This document shows positions 23,048 to 36,430 of a DNA stretch of 64,000 nt, piece after piece. The notes beneath the pieces were generated by a model. That model was not told where the DNA came from and searched no databases. It saw only the letters and a program-made list of their open reading frames with translations. Position 1 is the stretch's first letter. Every line of letters begins with the position of its first letter. The translations under genes and the position numbers were made by a program. The DNA is from Adenanthera pavonina. Taxonomy: Eukaryota > Streptophyta > Magnoliopsida > Fabales > Fabaceae. The DNA is taken from positions 13,611,001 to 13,675,000 of the forward strand of contig JAIVEN010000018.1 of the NCBI GenBank assembly GCA_026686845.1. Direction: 5' to 3'.

Positions 23048-25450
23048 TGTAACGAGCCTTAAAGTATTGTCTTGGACTTAGCATTGAGCTAATAACGAGT
23101 ATCATTGCTGTTTGGTGCAATGTCAAGGGGATCAAGATTGGAAAAGAACTAAAATGGCATCACGACAAAGAGCAGGGCTGCTATAGTGAGAGGTTAGAGG
23201 ATTTCAAAATTTTTTCAGGCTATAAGGGTTCACATTACAGCGAGCTTATCAGACGCCATGGTGCTAGTCTTCGAACTCTGATAAATTTGAATGCAGTTCA
23301 GTTTACAAAACAAAAAGAAATTAAAGAAGAAATATGAGAGCTATGCTAGGGCTTGAGATTCTCAACATTGGGGGAGCAATATCTAGACTTTAGGAGCTTG
23401 GATCTTGGTTGATAAGTGGATTTTACTTCATCTCCCATCTTGTCTGTCCGTTTTTCGCTATGTAATCCTTGGGAGTATAATGAGTTTCAGTTTTGGTAAG
23501 GTTTCTACCAATTAAAATAGTTACAAATGTGTTATAGATGTATTATTTGGTGTTCCTTTGGCTTGGGTATAAGTTTTGGAAGGATTGTGAATGATTTAAG
23601 TTAAACCCTAAGCTTGAAAGTGTTAAGGAAGCTTGAAATCCAAGATTTGTTGGTTGTTTAAGGTTTAGATGTGTATGGGGGGCACATTGATGTATGCTTG
23701 TGCTATTGGAATCATGGATTTATCATCGTCTAGCTTGTTTGGTTGAATTATAAGTTATTGGGATATATGAGTATTGTAGTTATTGGAAATATTATGGTAT
23801 TGCAGTGTTCAAGATTATGTTTGGGAGCTGTAGTACTCTACCAAGTTGCTGAAAGCTTTGCATATCCGATTGGTACCCTAACAACCTACCTTTCCCCTTC
23901 GTGCATGTGTTTATGTGTAGATGATCCGAGGTAACTTGGGTGTATACTTTATATGATGTAAAATTTCATAATTATTTATAAATGTTTGTTTCTTTCATAT
24001 CATGATATGTCCTAGGGCATGGCTAATGATGGAAATAGTAAACTTTCCCCTTGTCTTATATATGTATTATGTAGTTATGTGTTGATTAGTAGCATGTGAT
24101 ATACTAGCATCCCTATCATGTGAGATCTTGTGTGATTATGATGAAAATTTACATGTATGCATGGAATATGATAGCATGGGAGCATAATCACATTGTTGAA
24201 CATGAGTACACTGATGGTTAGGTGATGATGGCTTATGATACCATGTAGTATACTGATCCACTTGTAGAACATGTGAGGCCTCATGTCCAAGTGATGAGGT
24301 TGATAGACGTATATCCATACCACTAAATCCTTTTCCTATGGCCAGCAGAATTGAGTGGCAGTTGATTTGGGGATGTATCTTCCCTAAATTACCACCAATT
24401 TAGATGGTTTAAGGGAAAGAGAACCACAATCTAATCACTTATATGGGCTTTAGCCAAGTCATACTAGTGAGCAGAGATCTTAGTAATGTCCCAGAATCAG
24501 TTTTCACTAGTTGTTGGAAGGAAATCACTCGTCAAGTGTACCTTGTAATGACAATTAGCCCATGGTTCTATCCATGTATGTTTGTGAGGACATTCATATC
24601 ATTGCATTTGCATAGCATCACATTTTTATGTATCATTTGTATTATTCTATTATGTGAATTGTTGTTGTTCTCCTTAGTTATTGGGACTCTTTCTCATACC
24701 CCTCTGTGGTTAACATTTCAGGTTAACACTCTAGCATTAGCTCAAAGAAGACGATAGAGTCTTAGTTATCTCCATTTCACAAGGGCATCTAAGTTCGTAA
24801 TTGTTGGCTAGTATGTTATAATTTATGTAACTTATATTGTGTCAAGTAGTTTGTTTGTGGTATTTGTTGCTTGTAATATTGTATCCATGGTATTTAATAC
24901 TATATGCAGCTGATGTTTCATGCTAGCCATGTTGGTTTGCTGTGTATATGGTTGTAGACCCTTGGTACAAGTTAAATTATGGTCATTTTATATGTATTAT
25001 GTTATGTTAGACTAGAAATATGTGTTTGTGATTATGTATTTTTGGTTTTTAGTTAAGTGGGTATCTAACCTACAATTGCTTTGGGGGTTCTAGGGAGTCA
25101 AATTCTATAAGAATAGTTTCCTTAGGATGAGATCACCCTAAACCTAGTCCTTAAGATATTTGGGACCTGGGTAAAGTATTGGTTTGGTGGTTGATGTTAA
25201 GGTTTGCTGTTGGGAGGCCTAACTACCATGGTTTAGTTCAAACTAACCATTTCGATCTTGAACACTTAAATCTCTATATGGAGGTATTTTTAAGTGTCAT
25301 TGCTATCTATAGTTAAAGTTGGATTAGAATGATTTATAAGAGTTGAAATCAAGTCAATTGGAGATTGAAGGAAGAAATTATGCTCGTCAAAAGTTTACCC
25401 AAGGCATCAGCAATTTGGTGATGCCATATTAGTTCAAGGCATCATGGTAT
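23048..25450 (+). mobile_element. LTR of second gypsy-like family (copy B), 3' end decayed
   Basis: Starts TGTAACGAGCCTTAAAG and then follows the block order of copy C. It carries the same GTTATTGGGACTCTTTCTCA / TTAACATTTCAGG block at 24678-24723 and the CAAGTCAATTGGAGATTGAAGG block at 25352. The right end cannot be placed because the last 100 bases before copy C have drifted. The 5 bases before it (TTGAT) have no visible partner. No ORF with a recognisable domain occurs in it. Confidence 0.65.
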
Positions 25451-25529
25451 AACTATCCAGGCTATGACACACCCTCTTCTATCTCATTTTCAATTTCATT
25501 TTCACGGAAGCACTGTTATTAGTTGTGGC

Positions 25530-28144
25530 TATAACAACCCTCAAGATATTATCCTGAACCTAGCCTCAAGCTAATAGGAAGTACGACCTTTGTATTGTGC
25601 AACATTTAAGGAACCAAGGCCAGAGCGAGGACAAAAGAGGAAAGAATTCAAGGAATGAGGCTGACGCATATGGCGTCGTGGTAAAGAGTAGGGCTACTGT
25701 GGTTAGAGACTCATTAAATTTGAAAAATTGGATCATGAAGCAGTCAATGTAGGCAGAAAAAATCAGAGGAAAGGGAGTTTTGCATAACAGTATACATGCT
25801 TGCATATGATCTTATTCTTGTTGCGACATTACTTCATCGCAAAACAACATACCAATGTGCCATTCTCTAGTCAATGCAGGATTTAGATGTATTCACGATC
25901 AGGTTCGATTTAATTCATTAAAAAAAGTTTATTAAAAAATTTGAAATTATTAAAAATATAAAAATGATTTTATTTAATATAGTTATGCTTAGGAGCTTCA
26001 TTTCTTGACTTAGGAAGCTTCATTTATGTGTGGTGAGTGATCCCTAACCTTTCCTTATCTCTTTTCCATCTGTGTTTGAGAAGAAATCCATAGGAATATG
26101 ATAATTTTAGTTGGGTTAAGATTTCTACTAATTAAATGGTATAAATGTGTCATTGATGTGTAAATTGGTGTTTCTTATGCATGAATATGAATTTTCGGAT
26201 GATTTAGAGATATATATACTAAACCCTAGCCTTGAGATGGTTAGGGAAACTTAGACTCTATGGTTTAACTGTTTATTTATGGTTTAGATTAGTGTTTAGG
26301 CCTCCTTGATACATGACTATGCTATTGAAATAACGGGTCAAATTTAGATGATTGAATTATGTGTTATGGTTTAAGTGTATATTAAGCTAATTGAAGGTAT
26401 ATTGGCATTATAGAGTTTAATTGGCTTATTCAGAGCGCTCGATTCATGTTTAATGCTTCAAAGGCTTGCCAAATCCCTCATGTGTGCGTTGTCGATGATT
26501 TCAAGTAACTGGGTATTTGTTTTATAATTGTTGATTTGTATTTATATATGTACATATATGCATGTTTGCATTTATACCACAATATCGTTATGTGTGTATA
26601 TAGTTTCCTATACATATCGTGGTATGCACATGGCTAGAAAAGGTATGAATCCTGATCCATGGTACTTGTGTATGATGATGATAACCATAAAGTGGTATAT
26701 GTATATATGTGATTTTATAACACACTCATATGATAGCATGCTAGCATGACATATATGATAGTTATGATAATAATGATGATTGCACAGTGGCATGGCATGA
26801 ACATTATCACCACACGAGTATAGTGAGATATGGTGGATTAGGAGGTGATGATGAGATGAGAAATGATAAGATGATATGATATGATGATATACAATATGAT
26901 GATATAATGAAGGATCCCTGCCATTAAATCCTCTCCTATGGCCCAAAGAGCTAGGTGGCAGTGGATTGTACCTTCCCTAAATCACCACTGATTCGGGTGG
27001 TCAAAAGAAATAAGAGCCACAGTCCAAGTATTAGTGTGACCTTTGGCCAGATTGTATTAGTATGAGGTGAGCTTAGTGATGTCCCAAAATCAGTCTTCAC
27101 CCGCTGTTGGAAGGGAATCACCTATTGGAAATATTTTGTGATGATGTCAGCCTATGGTTCTACCCGTGTATGAGGGAGACATGCATACCATGACATTTTT
27201 CATCATATTACCTCATTTGCATACATGTGTGGTGTTGATGGTATTATTGTATGTGTGTGTTTATCTTGGTTACTGAGACTTTATCTCACACACTTTATGG
27301 CTAACATTTCAAGTGAAGACTTTAGTACTAGTCCGAAGAAGACCAAGGAGTCATAGTCCTCTCCACTCTCAAGAATAGCAAGTATATTGGTAGTTTTACT
27401 ACTTTGGTTTATGTAATAACATGTGGCAAGTAGAGTTGCATGTATGTAGGTATGGTATTGTTATCCTGGGAGTGATGTTGTGTATGTTATATAACAATAT
27501 GGATGATGTGACGATATTAATTATGATGGATGATATGTGATAGGTGTGAATATGTGTTATGTATAGTTTATATGTGTGTCATGATGACTTGGACCACAGT
27601 ATAGGTCGTTGTTGTTAGAACAAGTGCCTATAAGCTAGATTGATAGTGTGTGTGAACCCAAAGGAGATTTTAGGCACGTAACCCATTGTGTGGAATTAGG
27701 GTTCAATTCTCAAATGAGTGGTTTCTCTAGAACGAAACCTCCTTAGACAAGTTGGTTGGGTCATATAGGACCTATGTGAATGGTCCTCGGTGCCAAATTG
27801 CTTTGGTTCACATTTGGGGCTCGTAGGTTGTGTGTTTTGGAATTGGTCATGGGAGTCTAAAATCTCCATACGGAGATGGATTGAGGTGAAACCGGTGTCT
27901 ATAGTTAGATTGGGACAAAATTGACTTGTAGGAGTTAGAATCAAGTCAATTGGAGGCGGAAGCATAAAGTTGTGATTGGCAAAAGTTCGCTTGAAAAATT
28001 AGCAATTTGTTAATGCATGTTTTGATATGGATGCCACGACACTAAAGGTTGGGAAGTGGTGTGAAGTACTACTGCCTCTAGTCCTGTTCTAATATGAACT
28101 ATAGGAGTATGTTGTTACAGGGTCTCTAGGAGTAGGTTGTTATA
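25530..28144 (+). mobile_element. Solo LTR of second gypsy-like family (copy C), 2,615 bp
   Basis: The ends are TATAACAACC and GGTTGTTATA, a perfect inverted pair. They equal the usual TGTAACAACC..GGTTGTTACA with one G-to-A and one C-to-T change. A perfect 5-base target duplication GTGGC flanks it (25525-25529 and 28145-28149). No internal region is present, so this is a solo LTR left by recombination between two LTRs. It contains the AT-rich TATATG block (26535-26610), repeated GATGATATGATGATA stretches (26860-26905) and the shared TTACTGAGACTTTATCTCAC block near 27270. Confidence 0.85.
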
Positions 28145-28617
28145 GTGGCTCCATTCTCTATTTCTATTACAATGGTAATATTTGTCTCCTTTTTGGTGTG
28201 GTTTTGAGTCATTGCTCATCGGGTTTTACATTAATTATGTCTTTCATTCACATTTCAATTATTAAGATCTTCAAGTGTCATTGTAGATGTATGTAGCATG
28301 TAGTAACTTACAAGAGGTAGCAATAAGAATGACAGGATCTCGATCACAATTCTTCATGAGATTGTTGCAATCTATGAACTTTTTGCTGACTTGTCAAAAC
28401 ATTGATGGATCTGGGTGAGCCATACATTTCCCATTTTATCTGCTTCACAAACAATATCTGCTAAGAATCTTGTAACCCTCCTTACTATATTCAGTATTCT
28501 ATCAACTGAATATAAACTTCCATTCACCTTAATATCTGATCCACCAGTCAAGTCTCCACCAACTTAAAATTTTCTCTTAATTGCTAAAAAAGAGAGCATG
28601 AAAACAAAAAAATGACA

Positions 28618-28622
28618 GTAAG
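28618..28622. repeat. Left target duplication GTAAG of the nested solo LTR
   Basis: GTAAG immediately before TGTAATATCCC; repeated at 35788-35792 right after GGTGTTACA. It lies within intron 2 of the RNase relic, 33 bases from the likely exon 3 acceptor. Confidence 0.9.
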
Positions 28623-30274
28623 TGTAATATCCCAAAATTTTATTAGATATTAGGTAATAAAAGAGGAAATAATGAATGATAACATGAAATATACAAGAAA
28701 TTTGCAAAAACGGATAGACACCATTTTGCATGAAAAAGGGCAAACATGTCATTTTTCTGGTTAGACAAAAAATAAAAATTATGATTTTATCCCTAAAAAA
28801 TTATGAAAATGATATTCATGTCCCTAAAATTATAAAATTTAGGCCGAGAGAGTGAAAAGCTCTTAGGAAAAATTACACATAATGACCCGAAAGTTTCAAA
28901 AATTATAATTTAACCTCGAGTCAGTGGCAATTTTATAAATATATAAAATTATTATGAAAACCTCAATGAGAGAAGTCCAACAGTATATCGTATTAAGGGT
29001 TAATGATTAAGGATAAGGAAATAATCAATGTCAAGTGTCCAAAAGTAACTTTATACTAATAAAGTAGATTATGGGCCCCACGGACAGTTAAAATGTAACC
29101 GGGATAGGATATGTGCCTCACATAGATATCATTTGAGATAGGATTATTAAGGAAATATAAAAATAAATTTGAAATAGTCCTGTAGACTAAAAATGTTAAT
29201 TTACTATAAAAAGTGATTTTATCGGTATAGTTAAAAATTACCCAGTTTAGGATATATCTGGACCAGGAAAAATTGAGGAATTTTGGACACTTGAAACTCT
29301 CTCATTGGCATGATATTTGGGGCAGATCGGCAGCAAGAATTTTTGGAGAAAAGTTCTCCAAGAAGTTGTCATTTTTTTTTTGCCTAAAAAGTAACCATGG
29401 CTAGTTAAAGTAATTAACTATAATTAAACTACTTAATTAACCACTTAAAATCTCTCTTTCCTTCTCATTTTCATGAGTCATTCAGAAGCAAAAAACAGTG
29501 GAGAAAACGCAAGAAAGGAAGAGAGAAAGAGAGAAAGAAGAAGAGGAAACTCAAGGAAAATCAAAAGCTCAAGTTTTTGGTAAGTGATCTACCACCTTAA
29601 GCTTGTAGATTGTAGTATTTGGAGCATGATTCATGAATTAGTTTCTCTTGCTCCTTCCCTTAAAGTTTTGGCTAAACCATGATATACGGAGGAAATGAGT
29701 TTTCCAACCATTAAACATAGGAGAAATGCTAGAATACTCATTTAAAGCATGAATATGGAAGTAGTTTGATGAATTAAGAAGCATAGCAATTTTCTTCCAT
29801 TTTTCCTTAATTTTGGCCAAAAAGGGATTTATATTTAGAGTTGGAATTTCATGTTTTGAGGCCGAAAATGGATTCCTTGGGTCCAAATTAGTCAAGTACA
29901 AGTGTTGGTTTCAAGAATAACTCAAAGGAAAGCTAAGTGAGAATTTTATGTTTAATGTACAATGTATAGTGTACCTCTTGAAACCCATGGCTAAAGTTCT
30001 TGAATGATGATATGGCTAGGTTCAAGGAAGTTGTGGAAGGCTTGAAGAGTGGTGTACCTAGTGTGGAAAGCAAGGGAGTACTATAAGGTAGTTAAATTTT
30101 CTAACTTGCATCATATTGTCATATTTGTTTCTTTGATATTCGATACTATGACATATGAATGAAATGTTGTTTTGTGATATTTCTATATTGTTGGCTAAGA
30201 TGTATAAGGGGCTTTGGGCCCTAGGATGTCCTTTTTTAAAATGAAACTCTGTCAAAATTTTTGTGAAATGTATA

Positions 30275-33200
30275 GAGCCTGTTTGGTAACTACTTTCAAA
30301 ACTAATTTTTTACTTTTGAAAACAGAAAAATAAAAAAACTTGTTTGATAGACCTATTTTTTATAAAATGTTTTAAAAAATACAAATATAAAAGAGCAGAA
30401 AACTCAGAATATTTTTATGGTGTTTTGTTGTTTTTGTTCTGAAAAACACAAGAAAAATTAAAAAATTCCCACCTTATTAATGGTAAAGTTATAAATCTTC
30501 ACTACTACACAAAAATCCAATTTACATCGGTTATTTTAGCCTTTTTAAATTAGTTTTAAAAGTAATGTAAAAGTAGGTGATGTAGAAAAAAACTACTTTT
30601 ACATCAGTTTTAAAAATGATGTAAAAGAATTGCATTTACATCGGTTTTGTGTTAAAAACCGATGTAGAAAAATTGCTTTTACATCGATTTTTAATACAAA
30701 ACCGATATAGAAAGATGGGCTTTTTATATCGGTTTTATTAAAAAACCGATGTAACTTTGAATATTCATTTTTACACCAAAATAAGTGTAATCTATATTTA
30801 GATCTATATTTACAACCAAATTTCCAAAATAGCTGAGCAAATTTTATAGTCATAATAGCTATAATGCCAAAAATGATTGTTGAGTGTGTGTCTAAATTGA
30901 ACTTTCACTAGAACCATATCCCGAAAGATGATTTAGTACAATTAATGGAAATTGTAAAATTCATATAAATCTCATACTAAAATATTATATTTCTAATATC
31001 ATACTAAAATATACTTAACTATTCCCAAAATACGAAACTAAAATAAACCAACTCTAATAGTAAAACATATGGGTCCCTGCATCTTATCTATATACCAAAA
31101 ATACTAAACTAGCCAGAATAAAGTAGCTATAGGTCTAGCAATAAAATATTACATCTCTGTCATTGTCCTTGATTGCAGGAAGAGTAACCATGACGTTAGT
31201 GCTCCTAATTCTACTCCCTGTATCCACATATGATATGACAAAAAGTTAAGAGACTCTTCTTTAAATATCAAGAGTATTATATATAGCTATATATTCAACA
31301 TAAATATTTCAAGGAATATGACAATAAAAAAATATACGGATTACAGTAATATAATTTTCATACTTACAAAAATCTCACACAAACAACAGGTGAAAAAATG
31401 TATAGCATGTAACTAAAAACAAGAAATATCAAACTTTATGCACATGAGATACAAGAATAAATCATAAAGTACTTCAAGCAACCAAATCCAATTTGCACAC
31501 TTTAGCCAGACAATATCACCAAAGGTGGATTATTCATCATAAAGATATTTAAAAAAAAAACTTACTCCTTTCGCTTATGAGATACACAGCCAAGGAGCCA
31601 TTAAGTAGGGTTATGCTAAATATATTAAGTACAAAGGATTTGCGATTAGGCAATTCAACATAAGAATATTTCCAAATATGCACCATGGAAAATAATCCAT
31701 TCTAATTTTTCAATTCTGTGATGTTGTCATATATTGCCTTCAATTTGATCCACTATTACAAATTGCAAAGAAATAAGCATCATGGTGTCAGCTTGTTAAG
31801 GAAAAAAGCTTCAAATGTAATAATATTAAAAAGAGACACTACAAGCAATCATGTAGTACAAAACTAGAAATTGTTTAACCATACAAACCAGGATAGATCA
31901 GAGGTCAATATTATATATATATATATATTCTAGAATAAGATTGCAACGAAAAATATTATAGACTTGAGGACAAAATATATTCAAAGGATCTAAGGTAAAA
32001 GTAATGAAAGTATTGCCTAATTAACACAATTAACTTACCTAACAGAAGCTTGCTATCAAAGTAATGGAACCCAACCCTGTTCATCCATGTTGGATCTTAA
32101 AAACTCATCTTTCACTAGATTAGCATCACAATAAAAAATTCAAATTCTGAAGTGTTTATAGATAAAAACAAACAACAGAATACATAATTGTTTTACCAAA
32201 AGCAATAATCAATTTGGTTCATGAGCATATTCATCAGAGGAGGTTTTGCAACAGGGAGCAACATGGTAGGAGGAGGGCTATAAGCAATGAAAGGCATGCC
32301 CCTAAATGGCTCTAGTTGGGAAATAATAAAATTATGGAAGAAAGGACACAATAAATGACCCTACTTTATTTTATTGAAACAAAATTCTAAATGCAGAAAA
32401 GAAATTCACCTGGAAATCCCATGTGGTTATTGTTCATTTAAGGGATTTCTCTTGGATAATGATCAAGAACCCTTGTTACCATATTACCATAGCTACTTGG
32501 CAGCATAGAAAATACAGGAAAAGGAGGAGGTGGTGGTAGAGGATTTGGAACCCTTGAGATCAAATGAAATATCCCATACATGGAAAAAAGTTGAGAGAGT
32601 ACTCTTCTTTAAATATCAACACAATTTTCAAAATGTCAATAGGTGAAAATTTTTATGATGTAGCTAAAATGTAAAAAAGAAAAGTTCATAGTATGCTTAA
32701 ACTGAGATTTCAGTACTTTCTAAAGGAATTTGAAAGGAGAACTATCATGTTGACCATAGATGCATTTGTTGCAAGAATAAAATCATTGCTAAAGAAGTTA
32801 CATGTGCTCAAATGCCTCCAAAACCATCCTAGCAGTTCCAAATCGTAAGGCAAGAAATTGGGTTATCAACATTTCAAATTTTCCATATTGCTATCAATAT
32901 TTTTCGTTCAGAGTAAATTGTGCAACTCATAAGTGAATTTTATGGTCAAAACCAGCAAAAAAACTCAATAGTCAACAAAGGATTGACTTTTACTCGGCAA
33001 TCACAAGTATCCTCACCACAAAGATGTCTTCAATCAAGAAAAAAAAAAGGATAGAATCTTTTGGGTGTCTGCAAAGCCTAAATGTATGCTAAACACATCA
33101 GCATGTAGATCTCTAATTCCAAGTGCATAGCTCTTCAATATGTAGTGAAAAGCTCCAAATTATGACCAATATAAGAATATATGTTATTGGCCTATATTAG

Positions 33201-34893
33201 TAAAGATGGTCGTTAGATCTTCCAGATCAAAGAATTAAAAATAGAATGCATGATAAAATTCTTAATTAAGCCAAAACACCCATCATAACTTATATTAACA
33301 TGAGGCATGTCATAGCAAGAAATCCCAGAAGTGATTTCACACCATAAGATACCTAATCCCCAATATTTAAGATAGATGAAAACAACCACTCAAAGGAATT
33401 AAAAGACAACATTTCTTTTGTATGATAACTATGGCAGCAAACTCATGCCAAGTTAGTGAACCAAGTGTTTCTTTTGGAAAGGCAATTCACACACCATAGC
33501 TACAATTATTAGGCACAATATAAACTCTCTAATAATATACCATGATTGGGTCAATCATATATAGAGAAAAGGTAGGTAAGTAACCAAGTATAGATTTATT
33601 CCCTGGGAAAATAAGTTTGTTGAGCAAGTTAAAAGATTTTCTTCTACATCTCCTATGGTTTTATTTCCATAATACTCTAGCAATTGTTATATAGAGAGGA
33701 AAAAAAGAATATAAACCAGAATTTACAGAAGAAAAGATGAAAAAATCACCTGTAAAGAATGTAAACTAGTATTGACACCGAAGTGAGATTCTGAAGGGAT
33801 GTCGTGAAGGGACGTCGAAGTGAGCTTTTGAAGGGACGAAGACAGAGACGAAGGGAGAGGGTTGTCAATTTTGGAGTGGAAAGAGAAAGAAAGATGTAAA
33901 GAGACGGAAATGAAGGAAACGAAGGCATAATAGACTTTAGATGGAGAAGAAAGTAGAGTATGGGTTTTCAATGGAGAAAGAGAAGAAACAGAGAGGGACG
34001 ACAGAGACATGAGACTGCGTAGGAGGGAGAGAGAAAAAACAGCTTTTCAAGTGGAGGGAATGTCAAATTTTAAGACGTTTGGACAAGGGGAATTTGAAGA
34101 TTACATCGGTTTTTTATATAAAAACCGATATACATATTAAATAAATTTAAAAAATATATATTAAATGTATAAATATTATAAAAACCAATATATATTAGAT
34201 TTTTATAAAAATCTATATAAATGAAGTTACATCGGTTTTTTATAAAAAAAACCGATATAAATATTAAATATATGTTAAAAAGTATATTTAATTATACTTG
34301 TGTACAAATATTACAATATAAAAATCTAATTAAATGATATAGTTTTATATAACTTAAATATTTTTATTTAGTTATACAGAATTAATATATTAATATAGTA
34401 ATTTTTATTTAGTTAAATATAATAAATCATATGATTATTTTTAAAGAATTATATTATTGCAAATTTATGTCGATTTCTCGATAAAAAGATGATATAAATA
34501 ATAAAAATGAATATTAAAAAAATGTATTAAAATATATTGTAATTTATTGTATTAGATGGTTATAATTTTCTTTAGTTCCATTAGTATAAATTTTTTTAGG
34601 ATGAATATATTTACATCAGTTTTTAATAAAACCGATGTAGAAAGATGTAAACAAAGAAATTTATTTACAAATTGCCACCAGTCATCATTTTATATTTGTT
34701 TTTTTTAGCTGATATAAATAACCGATATTAAAAAAAAATTTTGTAGTAGTGCTTAAATAACTCATTTAATACTTACTAGTTATGATTTTGAGAATAATTT
34801 TTTAAACAGATTTTTTTATTTTCTTATTTCCAAAACTTGTTCTCGAAAATGGTTTTGAGAACAATAAAATAGAAAATACCGTCCAACAGGCTC
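30275..34893 (+). mobile_element. hAT-like MITE (about 365 bp) split by a CACTA element
   Basis: Terminal inverted repeat GAGCCTGTTTGG / CC-AACAGGCTC, in a larger palindromic edge TATAGAGCCTGTT..AACAGGCTCTATA. Once the CACTA element is removed, about 365 bp of AT-rich sequence remain (30275-30499 and 34755-34893), with no coding capacity. The two halves share long imperfect inverted homology (AAAACnAATTTTTTACTTTTGAAAAC against GTTTTGAGAACAATAAAAT). The superfamily is inferred from the tip sequence. The target duplication is uncertain because the flanks are themselves palindromic (TATA). Confidence 0.65.
30500..34751 (+). mobile_element. Non-autonomous CACTA transposon, 4.25 kb
   Basis: Ends CACTACTACA and TGTAGTAGTG form a perfect 10-base inverted repeat, with a 3-base target duplication CTT (30497-30499, 34752-34754). 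Both ends carry subterminal repeats of ACATCGGTTTT or its complement AAAACCGATGT. About five lie within 30525-30745 and several within 34100-34260 and 34610-34740, in both orientations. Such arrays are the transposase-binding regions of CACTA elements. No transposase is present. Near 33720-34010 the minus strand has an open, serine/leucine-rich short frame with a CT-rich character that I cannot assign; the long middle is otherwise featureless. Confidence 0.9.
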
Positions 34894-35867
34894 TATATGT
34901 CTCAATGTGCCTATGTGATGGATTGAAGTAAATATGATGTTTTTATGCAAATTGTGATGATATGTTGCATGTTTAGGATTTATCTACTAAGATCCTTTGA
35001 ATCTCACCCTCCCACATACTAATTATGTTTAGGAAGCAATTATGGTAAGACCACCAAAGAAAAGAAAGAAAAGGAGAAAGAACTTGTTGATTAGATTGAT
35101 AATGCTTGTATTGGCCATGAACTCTGATCTTTTATGTAAATTTGTAAATATAATGTTAAATCTGTTTCTCCAAGCTTTTATGTCCCTTTAAGTCTTAGTG
35201 AATGTATGGCATGATATGAGAATGAATTATGGCTATGTAAATATTTTACAACTTTTGTTTGGTAAGGTACTGGGATGTAAATGGTCATTCAAACCACTAT
35301 AGAGTGAGCTACTGTTTTGACATTTTGTGATGTAAAGTATGAATGTTATATATGGTTTAAAAGAAGACAAAAAGGGCTTTCCAATGGTCCATAGAGCACT
35401 CAATTTGGATATGTATATGAATTATAGTGAATTTTCAAATTTAGTCGAGAAAATTAGATTTTCTGAAATTGATCATATGAACAGTAAAATTTCACAAAAT
35501 TTACTGTACAAATTGGCCAAGTAATTGCTTTGTTTTATATTTTTTCTATATAAACAATCTTTTAAGCTATCTGTAGAAACTTGAATTACTTGCATACAAT
35601 TTTTATTGAAGTAGTTATGATTTTCTGAAATTCAGTCAGTAAAAGGGTTCTGGTTCACATGAATAGTACCTGAATTTTTGGAAAATTTTATTATGACATA
35701 TTTTATGATACAAGGTTCTAATAATTATAAATGGACTTTATAATAATCTAATACATAGGAAAAAGGTCTTAAATTAAGGTGTTACAGTAAGTAATGTATA
35801 TATACATACCAGAATTTGCCAAGATGGTGCTCAAATCATGCCTATTCTTGAGTTGTATTGCAATCTT

Positions 35868-35999
35868 AATATATTGTTCAAGCACCATGGTCTCAGAATA
35901 ATAGGATCCATGCTTTGTCCACTTTGCGGTCATAATATATTGTTCTGGCACCATGGTCTCAGAATAACAGGATCCGTGCTTTCTCCACTTTTCTTTCCA
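35868..35999 (-). repeat. In-frame 66-bp tandem duplication of the RNase second active-site block
   Basis: Two direct copies with a 66-base period (35868-35933 and 35934-35999), about 85 percent alike. The encoded 22-residue units carry KWRKHGSCY..EQY and KWTKHGSYY..EQY. The frame is kept, so the relic encodes two His-containing catalytic blocks in a row. The second copy has lost the Cys after the His. Confidence 0.9.
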
Positions 36000-36405
36000 G
36001 TATTTCTTGCTCTTATCAAAATTATTTGTTGATAGATTATTAGGCCAATAACTCGGCAGATTTTCTTTGTGCCTTGCAATCTGCACAACAATGTTAGTCA
36101 CAACATATAAGATTGGAATCATAGGGAATAATTCATGGTGGGGGTTAAAAGGGAAGGGAAGATTTTGTTGAAGCATATGTTTCTTTACGTTTCAATTATT
36201 CGATGATGAAAAGAAATGGAAAAGCATGAACAAGAGAAATAAATGGAAAAATGATTTTTTAGATCCAAAATGTCTCTTGTAGTAAAAAGTAACTGAAAAG
36301 ATCAATACTTATAATTGAGTAATAATAATAAGAGCATATAATAAATATAGCTTTTTTTAATCTTATATAGTGTAATTAATATTATATAGTGGAATAAGGA
36401 TAGTA

Positions 36406-36430
36406 TTGTTGTTGTTGTTGTTGTTGTTGT
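36406..36430 (+). repeat. (TTG)n microsatellite in intron 1 of the RNase relic
   Basis: Eight or so uninterrupted GTT/TTG units, flanked on both sides by near-copies of ATAGTGTAATTAATAT. Confidence 0.85.

Larger units (their letters stand above)
28623..35787 (+). mobile_element. Gypsy-like solo LTR (copy G) with nested elements
   Basis: Ends TGTAATATCCC and GGTGTTACA, flanked by a perfect GTAAG duplication. Removing the inner elements (30275-34893) leaves about 2.55 kb, which matches the family of the LTR at 5119-7123 and of the partial one from 62041. No internal region, so a solo LTR. It contains an A/G-rich stretch (29515-29560) followed by the splice-donor-like TTGGTAAGTGATC at 29577, which is shared with the copy near 63980. 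It interrupts the RNase relic but sits in its intron, so the gene may already have been dead or may have tolerated it. Confidence 0.88.
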
